Shown here: positions 1 through 6,481 of the stretch, one piece after another
Layout: every line of letters starts with the position of its first letter
How positions within the stretch are numbered: position 1 is the stretch's first letter
Assembly: GCA_016219705.1 (NCBI GenBank)
Contig: JACRKQ010000091.1
Coordinates: 1 to 33,043 of the forward strand
Length of the DNA stretch: 33,043 nucleotides
Reading direction: 5' to 3'
Source: Candidatus Saganbacteria bacterium
GTDB taxonomy: Bacteria > Margulisbacteria > WOR-1 > O2-12-FULL-45-9
Notes under the pieces: generated by a model
What the model was told of the DNA's origin: nothing
Database searches by the model: none
Seen by the model: the letters and a program-made list of their open reading frames with translations, nothing else
Program-made: the position numbers and the translations under genes

Positions 1-1280
1 GCAGCTGGCGGCGTTTGTCCAGAAGCTGTAGCCGTTGCTCCCTGACCATTAGCCATCGAGGCCGGAGCAGCCACTGATCTAGCCAAAGAAGCTTCCAGCG
101 GAGAAGGATCTTCATTATGAGGAGGAACTGGCGCTTGGACTGTTACAGCATTGACGTTTGCCGCTAAATATTGCTGCATCTCTCTCCTTGTCCACCCTTG
201 TTCAACCATCCGCAGCGTTTCTGTAAAAATTGAAGAATTTGGATCGAATTGGTCAATTGTAACCTGGGGGTTGGGGCCATTATCAGGCAATTGGAAACTA
301 AAACTATCGCCGCCAAGAACGCGGCGCAAAGTTCGCGCCGTATCGGCAAAGCCCTCTACGCGATTCATATCAGCCGCCGTTACCTGCCCGCCTTCAATCA
401 CCCGGGCAAAAACTGTGCTGATAAAATTACGGGCGCAGAGAGGATTGCGCAAATTATAATTTGATTCACTTAAACCGTTACGATCATAATGTTCTGCAAC
501 ATCGCGATTGATGCGCTGCATCATAGCCGCGCCCAATAAAGTCAAACCTTCACGCGCCCGCAGCCGCAATAAAGGATTGCCGCTTCGTCCCCCCGCCGCG
601 GACTGCAACCGTCTTAATGCGAGCAGCAAGCTATCCTTCTGTGCTTGTTCCGCTCCATGCCCCTCGTCGATTGGCAAATTAATTCCCGCTGCGCGCAACA
701 CCCCAACGATATTGTGTAAACCCAAAGCTTGGATTAGTCCTCTTAATTGCCTATCGTTTAAAGTGATCATTTGCGCCAGCAATTCACTGCTCGGCACAAT
801 ATAAATATCTTCACAGCGTAAAAACTCATCGGGAGAAAAACCCATGGCCTGACTCATAGATTTCAAATGATGAGTATAATGAACCAAGTGTCCTAAATCT
901 CTAACGACAAAAGAGCCATTTGGCCCTCGCTGCCCCCCTCGGTCGCCGCCAACGAAAGCCTCCCAGGCTTTTTCCGTTATGTCATCATAGCCTGTCGCCC
1001 AAATAAAATCTCGACGCGTAATATAACCAGCTTCGTGCGGCGGCTCTCCGTGTCCATTGTAAGCCGCCAGAATCCGCTGACCAATCTCTCCTTGACGTCG
1101 ATTGCCTTGCCGTATATTTAAATCATGACGCCAAAGCCCCTCAAACTCACGAGCCGCATTTTCTCTTATGGCTTGATCTGGAACCGGCTGGGTAGTTTGC
1201 GGTGCGGCAGCTCTACCTCCCCCGGCAACAGTTACCGGAGCGACAACAGCACGATTGTGATCGGCAAGAGTTTCAATCAT
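1..1280 (-). CDS. Unrecognised protein, 3' end beyond the window edge
   Basis: Reading the minus strand from ATG at 1280 gives 426 codons without a stop up to base 1, so the gene is real but its C-terminus is cut off. I recognise no family. The first ~45 residues are low-complexity and rich in Ala, Pro, Val and Gly. A more globular, predominantly helical and charged stretch follows from about residue 45 to 350, with Arg/Leu-rich segments around residues 180-260. The last visible part is again Ala/Pro/Ser/Thr-rich. There is no signal peptide or membrane segment in the visible part. It starts 5 nt after the stop of the small membrane protein gene at 1286-1510, with AAGGAA about 11 nt upstream of the ATG, so the two are probably co-transcribed. 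Plus-strand frames over this stretch are short and overlap each other. Confidence 0.75.
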   Translation of the reverse strand, partial: MIETLADHNRAVVAPVTVAGGGRAAAPQTTQPVPDQAIRENAAREFEGLWRHDLNIRQGNRRQGEIGQRILAAYNGHGEPPHEAGYITRRDFIWATGYDDITEKAWEAFVGGDRGGQRGPNGSFVVRDLGHLVHYTHHLKSMSQAMGFSPDEFLRCEDIYIVPSSELLAQMITLNDRQLRGLIQALGLHNIVGVLRAAGINLPIDEGHGAEQAQKDSLLLALRRLQSAAGGRSGNPLLRLRAREGLTLLGAAMMQRINRDVAEHYDRNGLSESNYNLRNPLCARNFISTVFARVIEGGQVTAADMNRVEGFADTARTLRRVLGGDSFSFQLPDNGPNPQVTIDQFDPNSSIFTETLRMVEQGWTRREMQQYLAANVNAVTVQAPVPPHNEDPSPLEASLARSVAAPASMANGQGATATASGQTPPA

Positions 1281-1285
1281 TTTAA

Positions 1286-1510
1286 TTACGGTTCCTTTTT
1301 CCCTAACACGCGATCATATTCTTTCTGATTGTTTTTCAATTGGTCCTGCAATTCCTGATATTTTTTCTCGACAGTTTGCAGCTGGCCTTTAGCCTTTTTC
1401 TCGCGCACAATCGCATTAATTAAATTGACAATATTTGAGATCAAGGCGAAGACGCCGAGAGCGATAAAAAATGTCGGCCAATTAAAGTTTTGTATTAAAT
1501 AATCTATCAT
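1286..1510 (-). CDS. Small membrane-anchored coiled-coil protein, unrecognised
   Basis: 74 residues. Residues ~12-34 form one hydrophobic segment (FFIALGVFALISNIVNLI) that can span the membrane. The rest is very hydrophilic (Lys, Glu, Gln) with heptad-like Leu/Val spacing (LQTVEKKYQELQDQL), as expected for a short coiled coil. This looks like a single-pass anchor carrying a cytoplasmic or periplasmic coiled coil. I cannot assign a function. It lies 6 nt downstream of the 1517-1960 gene and 5 nt upstream of the long gene that leaves the window, so the three look like one transcription unit. A modest AGGT sits about 11 nt before the ATG. Confidence 0.65.
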   Translation of the reverse strand: MIDYLIQNFNWPTFFIALGVFALISNIVNLINAIVREKKAKGQLQTVEKKYQELQDQLKNNQKEYDRVLGKKEP

Positions 1511-1516
1511 TATTTT

Positions 1517-1960
1517 TTAACCTACCACATAAACTGATCCGCCAAGCCCAGCCGGTCTAATATCCGCTGTCGTCACTGGCGCCGTAACTGGCGTTTCGGT
1601 CGTTGGCGCCGGTGGGAGCGTTTCACCAGGAGTCGCGGTTGTTCCCGCTCTGGCGCCATGATTAGATACGACAGGCTGAACGTAAGTCACAGGGTTTGGA
1701 ACTCTGCCTGGATCAATCAATCGGCCTAATGAGCCAAAAACACTTGTATCTCCATCTACTTGCTCAACGCCATTTGGCCCTCTGCGATAATAAGTTCCAG
1801 CTAGTGGATCTCCTCTTTGACTTGTATCTCGAGTTTGATTGTTTAGCAGATTGCTCACACCGCCTGCCATGCCGGAAACACCTTCACGATATTTTCCACG
1901 CAAATCTTCCGGTTCGCGGATCTTTGCTTGAGACACCATGGTAACTAATTGCACTGGCAT
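1517..1960 (-). CDS. Pro/Thr-rich unrecognised protein
   Basis: 147 residues from ATG at 1960. A TTG five codons earlier (1975) is also in frame, but a GAGG motif sits 9 nt before the ATG, and the TTG overlaps that motif, so ATG is the better start. The N-terminal half is polar with Gly/Asn/Arg-rich stretches. The C-terminal half is a low-complexity linker rich in Pro, Thr, Val and Ala (for example ATPGETLPPAPTTETPVTAP), followed by a Gly/Val tail. There is no membrane segment and no family I recognise. It is the first gene of a three-gene cluster of unknown function and lies 51 nt after the nucleotidyltransferase stop. I see no convincing promoter in that gap. Confidence 0.55.
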   Translation of the reverse strand: MPVQLVTMVSQAKIREPEDLRGKYREGVSGMAGGVSNLLNNQTRDTSQRGDPLAGTYYRRGPNGVEQVDGDTSVFGSLGRLIDPGRVPNPVTYVQPVVSNHGARAGTTATPGETLPPAPTTETPVTAPVTTADIRPAGLGGSVYVVG

Positions 1961-2011
1961 ATTATTTTTCCTCAACCATATTATCGTAACCAGAGGGGGA
2001 AAACTTGCATG

Positions 2012-3052
2012 CTATTGTATAGAATTTGGCTCCAGCCTGGCTCCAGCCGGCACCAGACGTCCTTTGTGTATCAGCGACCGGTTGGCAATAACAGCTCCTG
2101 CCTCAACTTTAACTCCTGCTTCCAGATGACACCAGCTCCCCACCACCGTCCGATCGACAACGCTTTCGGCCCCAATAATCGTATCGGACCAAATCACCGA
2201 ACCGGTGATCATCGCCCCGTCTTCAATGACACAATTATCACCGATAACGGAATCTTTGATATAAACATCACGGCCAATTTGGCAGTGGTCGCCAATAACC
2301 GTCCCTGCAAAGTGAGTCGATCGTTCAGGCAGATGTAAATGAACTCGTCCCTGCAGGGCATCATAATTGGATTGTAGATACTGATTCAGATTACCTACAT
2401 CACTCCAATATTCGTTCATCTGGCAGCCGTAAATCGCCGCTTCTGCCGCTGCCAACCGCGGGAAAAGCTGGCGGCCAAAGTCATATGGGCCGGGAGGGAT
2501 TAACGCCAGCGCTGGCGGCTCTATTACATAAATCCCCGTATTAACCCAGTTGCTTTTAGCTTTTTCCGACGGCGATTTTTCCTGGAATTCCGTTATCCGC
2601 CCTTGCCCGTCGCCAACCACCACGCCAAAATGATTGGTCTCCTTGACCTGTGAGAGGGCCATTGTCACCAGCGCTCGTCGTGATTTATGAAAATCGACCA
2701 GCTGTTGAAGGTTGATATCTGTCAGGGCGTCGGAAGAGAGGACCAGAAAAGTTTCTTTGACATCAGCCAGTTCCGCCATCCGCTTAACGCCGCCCGCCGT
2801 CCCCAGCAGCTGCTCCTCATAAGAATAAGAGAGGTCAACCCCCAGCCATTTCCCGTCGCCAAAATAATTTTCGATCTGTTCCGGGTGATAATGAATGTTA
2901 GCGGTAACCTGGCGGAAACCATGCCGCCGCAGCAGTTCAATATTGTGGCGCATCGTCGGCCAATTAACGATCGGCACCATCGGCTTAGGGACCGCCAGCG
3001 TCAGCGGCTCCAGCCTCGTGCCATACCCGGCAGCCATAATGAGAGCTTTCAT
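2012..3052 (-). CDS. Sugar-1-phosphate nucleotidyltransferase (mannose-1-P guanylyltransferase-like)
   Basis: 346 residues. The N-terminus has the nucleotidyltransferase signature: [14 protein letters not shown], then EPLT and the PKPM lysine motif. A GTAGG motif lies near residue 84 and FQEKS near 156, the counterpart of the F-x-EKP motif of GDP-mannose and glucose-1-P pyrophosphorylases. From about residue 230 the protein has left-handed beta-helix hexapeptide repeats (VIGDHCQIGRDVYIKDSVIG). The family activates a sugar-1-phosphate with NTP in the cytoplasm. Motifs alone do not separate mannose/GTP from glucose/dTTP or UTP. The gmd gene in this window needs GDP-mannose, which makes the guanylyltransferase role attractive, though that is inference. 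Its ATG overlaps the rpiB stop by 4 nt, so the two are coupled. Confidence 0.88.
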   Translation of the reverse strand: MKALIMAAGYGTRLEPLTLAVPKPMVPIVNWPTMRHNIELLRRHGFRQVTANIHYHPEQIENYFGDGKWLGVDLSYSYEEQLLGTAGGVKRMAELADVKETFLVLSSDALTDINLQQLVDFHKSRRALVTMALSQVKETNHFGVVVGDGQGRITEFQEKSPSEKAKSNWVNTGIYVIEPPALALIPPGPYDFGRQLFPRLAAAEAAIYGCQMNEYWSDVGNLNQYLQSNYDALQGRVHLHLPERSTHFAGTVIGDHCQIGRDVYIKDSVIGDNCVIEDGAMITGSVIWSDTIIGAESVVDRTVVGSWCHLEAGVKVEAGAVIANRSLIHKGRLVPAGARLEPNSIQ

Positions 3053-3480
3053 CGTTCAATTTTGCTGATGCGCCGCAGATGGCGTTCGTCGCCGGAAAAT
3101 TCGGTTTTCAACCAAACAGCGACAATTTTAGTCGCTTTAGCTTTGGTCAACTTTCGCCCGCCTAAGCAAAGAATATTACAGTCGCCGTGGCAACGGCTCT
3201 GTTTCGCCGTATAAGTATCCTGGACTAAAACCGCCCGGATGCCGCGGACTTTATTGGCTGTAATGCACATGCCAACGCCAGAGCCGCAAAGGAGAATGCC
3301 GCGATCAAATTCACCCCGCGCCACCGCCTCCGCCACCGGATAAGCGTAATCAGGATAATCGACCGCGGCTTCTGAACTAGCGCCAAAATCTTTGAGATCA
3401 TAGCCTTTACGTTTCAGGAACGCGATAATAATCTCTTTTAGCTTAAAACCTGCATGATCGGAACCGATAGCTACTTTCAT
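3049..3480 (-). CDS. rpiB: Ribose-5-phosphate isomerase B
   Basis: 143 residues, normal length for RpiB/LacAB-type isomerases, which interconvert ribose-5-P and ribulose-5-P in the pentose phosphate pathway. Visible motifs are SDHAG with Asp8-His9, the active-site loop CGSGVG with Cys65, NKVRGIRA, and the C-terminal phosphate-binding [15 protein letters not shown]. The segment that usually reads R-x-H-N-D here reads RCHGD (His98-Gly99-Asp100). The His is kept, but the usual Asn is Gly. The gene overlaps pdxJ upstream and the nucleotidyltransferase downstream by 4 nt each, so it sits in a tightly coupled operon. RpiB is assigned over LacA/LacB because no tagatose genes are nearby. Confidence 0.93.
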   Translation of the reverse strand: MKVAIGSDHAGFKLKEIIIAFLKRKGYDLKDFGASSEAAVDYPDYAYPVAEAVARGEFDRGILLCGSGVGMCITANKVRGIRAVLVQDTYTAKQSRCHGDCNILCLGGRKLTKAKATKIVAVWLKTEFSGDERHLRRISKIER

Positions 3481-4169
3481 TTTTCCATCGCTCCTTTCAT
3501 TTCTTTGACCGCTTGCCGCAGGCCGACGATAACCGCCCGCGCGATGATGGAAAAACCGATATTCAATTCTTCCACCCCAGGAATAGCCGCGATCGGCTTT
3601 ACATTATCATAATCCAAGCCATGGCCGGCATTAACGCGCAATCCCAGCTTAACCGCCTTGTCGACGATTTGTTTAACCTTAACCAAACTGCCGCCGCGCG
3701 CATATTCTCCGGTATGGATCTCGATAAATTTGGCGCCAACTTTAGCCGCCGCTGCAATCTGCTTACTCTCCGGGTCAACGAATAAACTAACAATAATTCC
3801 CGCCCTCTGCAACTTAGCGACATATAATTTTAATTTCTTTAGCTGGTTAGCGGCATTCAGGCCGCCTTCCGTCGTAATCTCCTGACGTTTTTCCGGAACA
3901 AGGGTGACCATGTCGGGTTTGATCTTAAGGGCGATTTTTAACATCTCTGACGTCGCGGCCATCTCCAAGTCCAGACGCGTCGGCAGTTTTCTTAAACGAA
4001 TAACGTCATCATCCTGGACATGGCGGCGGTCCTCTCGCAGATGGCAGACTATCCCATCGGCTCCCCCGGCAATAGCCTCTTCCGCCAGCAGCGCCGGATC
4101 AGGGAAACCTTCCAGGCGCGCTTGGCGCAAAGTCGCAATATGGTCGATATTAACTCCGAGTCTTATCAT
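3477..4169 (-). CDS. pdxJ: Pyridoxine 5'-phosphate synthase
   Basis: 230 residues, typical of PdxJ, which condenses 1-deoxyxylulose-5-P with 3-amino-2-oxopropyl phosphate to pyridoxine 5'-phosphate in DXP-dependent vitamin B6 synthesis. The N-terminus [16 protein letters not shown] is diagnostic. [23 protein letters not shown], the EGGLN motif and [10 protein letters not shown] with the late catalytic His are all present. It overlaps the stop of ispF and the start of rpiB by 4 nt each. pdxJ beside ispF makes sense because both pathways draw on 1-deoxyxylulose-5-phosphate. Confidence 0.97.
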   Translation of the reverse strand: MIRLGVNIDHIATLRQARLEGFPDPALLAEEAIAGGADGIVCHLREDRRHVQDDDVIRLRKLPTRLDLEMAATSEMLKIALKIKPDMVTLVPEKRQEITTEGGLNAANQLKKLKLYVAKLQRAGIIVSLFVDPESKQIAAAAKVGAKFIEIHTGEYARGGSLVKVKQIVDKAVKLGLRVNAGHGLDYDNVKPIAAIPGVEELNIGFSIIARAVIVGLRQAVKEMKGAMEK

Positions 4170-4642
4170 ATGTTTTTATGGACCAGACAAACCGCGTACG
4201 CCGCGATTCCTTTTTTCGTCCCGGTAAAACCGAGACCTTCTTCCGTCTTGCCTTTAATGTTAACCAGGGCGACAGCAATATCCAAAGCTTTAGCGATATT
4301 CTGCTTCATTTGCGCGATGTAAGGAGCGAACTTCGGTTCCTCCGCCACAATGGTCGCGTCAATATTATTGACGGCAAAATTGCGGCTGCGCACTAATTCG
4401 CCGATATAAGTTAATAATTTCAGACTGTCAGCCCCCTTATATTTTTCTTCCCCCGGCGGAAAATGACGCCCAATGTCGCCTTCACCAATCGCCCCGATTA
4501 AGGCATCAATAATCGCGTGTGTTAAGACATCCGCATCCGACCAACCGAGTAAACCTGTCACATGAGATATCAATACTCCCCCGATTATTAACGGACGCTT
4601 CTTCACTAATTTATGGACGTCGTAGCCAAAACCTATCTTCAT
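4166..4642 (-). CDS. ispF: 2-C-methyl-D-erythritol 2,4-cyclodiphosphate synthase
   Basis: 158 residues, full length. IspF closes CDP-ME-2-phosphate to the cyclodiphosphate with loss of CMP in the MEP isoprenoid pathway and works as a Zn-dependent trimer. The zinc ligands are present: Asp8 and His10 in GYDVH and His42 in LTHA. GEGDIG with Asp56, KGADS and the CMP-binding [12 protein letters not shown] are also present. The residue aligned with the family's well-conserved His34 (G-H-S-D-A-D) is Trp, encoded by TGG, giving GWSDADV. Length and all other motifs argue against a decayed copy. It lies 1 nt after the DUF218 gene and overlaps pdxJ. Confidence 0.95.
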   Translation of the reverse strand: MKIGFGYDVHKLVKKRPLIIGGVLISHVTGLLGWSDADVLTHAIIDALIGAIGEGDIGRHFPPGEEKYKGADSLKLLTYIGELVRSRNFAVNNIDATIVAEEPKFAPYIAQMKQNIAKALDIAVALVNIKGKTEEGLGFTGTKKGIAAYAVCLVHKNI

Positions 4643-4643
4643 C

Positions 4644-5243
4644 TTAATATCCTTTCAAATAATAAAACACCGATGACAAATATTCGTTCACGACCAATTG
4701 AGTATCCTCATGCCGCCGCCACCAGCCTTTTACTTTAAACTTCGATTCCCGAGCCGGCACAACAATGACCTCTATCTCGGCGCCGCTAAAAACCTTCTGA
4801 AAAACGCGCTTTGCCCGGCGCGTATGGTATGGCGACGTCACCAAAATAATTCTCCTAGCTTTGCGCTTTATTAAAATTGGCAGAGAAAACCTAGCGTTAT
4901 CCAGCGTGGAAAAAGATTTATCTTCCAATAAGATCGCTGCCGCGGGAATCCCCAGGACAACCGCTTGATGTTTCATCCAGTCAGCTTCCGTCAAGCGCCA
5001 GGCGAAAAGCCCGCCGGAAACGAGAATTTTTTTAGCGTATTTTTTACGATAGAGTTTAATTCCCTCCATCATCCGCTCCCCATTGCCGTCGCCAGATAAA
5101 ACGACAATCACATCAGCCGGTTGTAACTTATCCTGAACAATCAAAAACGCGCCGACGTTATCCAGCCAAAATGGCCTTGTTAACCAAAGGCTAACGCCAA
5201 AGATAAAGATGATTGAAATCGCTCTTATTGTCTTTTTTAACAT
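4644..5243 (-). CDS. DUF218 / YdcF-ElyC-SanA family membrane-anchored protein
   Basis: 199 residues. An N-terminal hydrophobic segment (residues ~8-25) acts as anchor or signal, followed by a DUF218 domain: DVIVVLSGDGNGERMMEG, KKILVSGG, STLDNARFSLPIL and VTSPYHTRRAKRVF. Members such as ElyC and SanA influence envelope or peptidoglycan integrity. The molecular activity is not settled, so I do not name a gene. The region just upstream is unusual: the whole gap to the previous gene consists of three near-identical octamers on this strand that carry AAGG-type ribosome-binding motifs. The next gene, ispF, starts 1 nt after its stop. Confidence 0.85.
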   Translation of the reverse strand: MLKKTIRAISIIFIFGVSLWLTRPFWLDNVGAFLIVQDKLQPADVIVVLSGDGNGERMMEGIKLYRKKYAKKILVSGGLFAWRLTEADWMKHQAVVLGIPAAAILLEDKSFSTLDNARFSLPILIKRKARRIILVTSPYHTRRAKRVFQKVFSGAEIEVIVVPARESKFKVKGWWRRHEDTQLVVNEYLSSVFYYLKGY

Positions 5244-5266
5244 TTTAACCTTTTAACTTTTTAACC
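5243..5266 (-). repeat. Three tandem octamers forming the ribosome-binding region of the DUF218 gene
   Basis: On the plus strand TTTTAACC, TTTTAACT and TTTTAACC follow one another without interruption. On the minus strand this reads as repeated (A)GGTTAAAA units running from the stop codon of the flavoprotein gene to the ATG of the DUF218 gene. The unit next to the start provides AAGG about 5 nt upstream of the ATG, so the array probably doubles as the ribosome-binding site. Confidence 0.8.
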
Positions 5267-6406
5267 TTATTTTGGGAGGCGCAAAAGCGAGCGCATCAGA
5301 AAACGCGGGTTTTTTATTAACCCCATGACCAGGGCGCCAATAGTCGGGTAAGTTCGGGGATTTCCAATCAAGCTCCAAAAAATTGAAGAGTGATTTTCAA
5401 AATCGCCGATCTTTTCTATCAAGCCGGCATTATCCCTGACATAAGAGAAAATCCGCGCCAAAACATCCTCCCCCATATTTTCCATGATGTTCCTGGCCAG
5501 CAGGCAAATTTTTATCTCCTGTTCAAATTCTTCCCGCCAGCGTTTCTCATATAATAAAAGATTATCTTCTTTGATGGCCTCGGCCAGGAATTCCGCCGCT
5601 TTCAGCCCATAATAAATACCGCCAGAGGTAATCGGCTTGATCTGGCAGGCGGCATCGCCAACCAACGCCAAATTACCCCGGGTCAATTGGCAGGTGCCAA
5701 TGGGGATCGCCCCGGCATTTCTTTCAATAATTTCCGCGCCATTATATCTTTCCACAAAATGGTTCAGCTCCTGGTAAGGATTGGGAGAAATCGTCCCCAC
5801 CCTGATAAAACCATTTCCCTCCGGGATCACCCAGGTAAACATGGAAAACGGTTTGACATAATCGACTTCGACCATGTTAGGATAACGCGGCGCTGTTTTC
5901 ATCCGGTACTGGTAGCCGCGATAGAGCTTCATATCCGACGTCAGGCCGCCGGATTTTCTGATCCGAGAATTCGGCCCGTCGGCGCCGACCACGATATCGG
6001 CGTAATATTCCCCATTGTTAGTTTTTATGATATAACCTTCTTTGATCGGATGCAGTTCTTCAAAGCGGGTGTTGAATTCTATGGTTAGCCCCTGGCTTAA
6101 TTCCTGGTCAAAAATAGCGCGATCAATTATGTAAGCGACTTTCGGGCGATTGAGGATAAAAGACGCCTCTTTATAAGAAACGCTGGCGCCATCAATAATA
6201 TTTTGGATCGATTTTTGCGACAGCGGCAAACGCAGCTCCTCAAAAAGGCCGCGGCCGACGATACCGGCGCACTGCACCGGCCGCCCCACTTCAGCGTGTT
6301 CTTCCAATAAGAGCGGTTCAAATCCTTGATGCTTGAGCAGCTGCCCTAGGTAACAGCCAACCGGCCCCGCTCCGACAATTACCACTTTTTTGGTCTTTTT
6401 GATCAC
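5267..6406 (-). CDS. Geranylgeranyl-reductase-family FAD-dependent oxidoreductase
   Basis: 379 residues. The N-terminal Rossmann motif VVIVGAGPVGCYLG binds FAD, followed by the acidic LLLEEH. GRPVQCAGIVG (Cys46) matches the P-x-x-C-x-G motif of geranylgeranyl reductases and digeranylgeranylglycerophospholipid reductases. The second FAD motif LALVGDAACQIKPITSGGI lies near residue 250. The family reduces isoprenoid double bonds on lipids, quinone tails or chlorophyll precursors. ispF lies in the same operon, so a prenyl substrate is plausible, but the exact one cannot be read from sequence. The start is GTG at 6406, with no SD. A -10 box ends 8 nt upstream, so the transcript may begin at or next to the start codon. 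Confidence 0.87.
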   Translation of the reverse strand: MIKKTKKVVIVGAGPVGCYLGQLLKHQGFEPLLLEEHAEVGRPVQCAGIVGRGLFEELRLPLSQKSIQNIIDGASVSYKEASFILNRPKVAYIIDRAIFDQELSQGLTIEFNTRFEELHPIKEGYIIKTNNGEYYADIVVGADGPNSRIRKSGGLTSDMKLYRGYQYRMKTAPRYPNMVEVDYVKPFSMFTWVIPEGNGFIRVGTISPNPYQELNHFVERYNGAEIIERNAGAIPIGTCQLTRGNLALVGDAACQIKPITSGGIYYGLKAAEFLAEAIKEDNLLLYEKRWREEFEQEIKICLLARNIMENMGEDVLARIFSYVRDNAGLIEKIGDFENHSSIFWSLIGNPRTYPTIGALVMGLIKNPRFLMRSLLRLPK

Positions 6407-6414
6407 AGAGACTT

Positions 6415-6443
6415 ATTATATCTAATTTGGGGATGAGAGTAAA
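6415..6443 (-). promoter_or_regulatory. Promoter of the minus-strand flavoprotein operon
   Basis: On the minus strand TTTACT (6443-6438) is followed after 17 nt by TATAAT (6420-6415). The GTG start is 8 nt beyond the -10 box, and no SD lies between. Confidence 0.65.
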
Positions 6444-6446
6444 CTA

Positions 6447-6474
6447 TTGAAATCCCGCATAACCGTGCTAAAAT
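6447..6474 (+). promoter_or_regulatory. Promoter of the exported-protein gene
   Basis: TTGAAA (6447-6452), a 16-nt spacer and TAAAAT (6469-6474). The -10 box overlaps the ATG at 6473, which argues for the in-frame ATG at 6482, 7 nt past the box. The -35 element lies 3 bp from that of the divergent promoter. Confidence 0.65.
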
Positions 6475-6481
6475 GCCAGTC

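Noticed and set aside
151-1328. Several short plus-strand frames at the left end (for example 151-459, 508-804, 1125-1328)
   Set aside because: They overlap each other and lie opposite one continuous minus-strand frame of 426 codons that has a plausible start and tight spacing to its upstream gene.
2687-3214. 175-codon plus-strand frame across the nucleotidyltransferase and rpiB
   Set aside because: It spans two well-supported minus-strand genes and encodes Arg/Pro/Gln-rich sequence typical of antisense frames.
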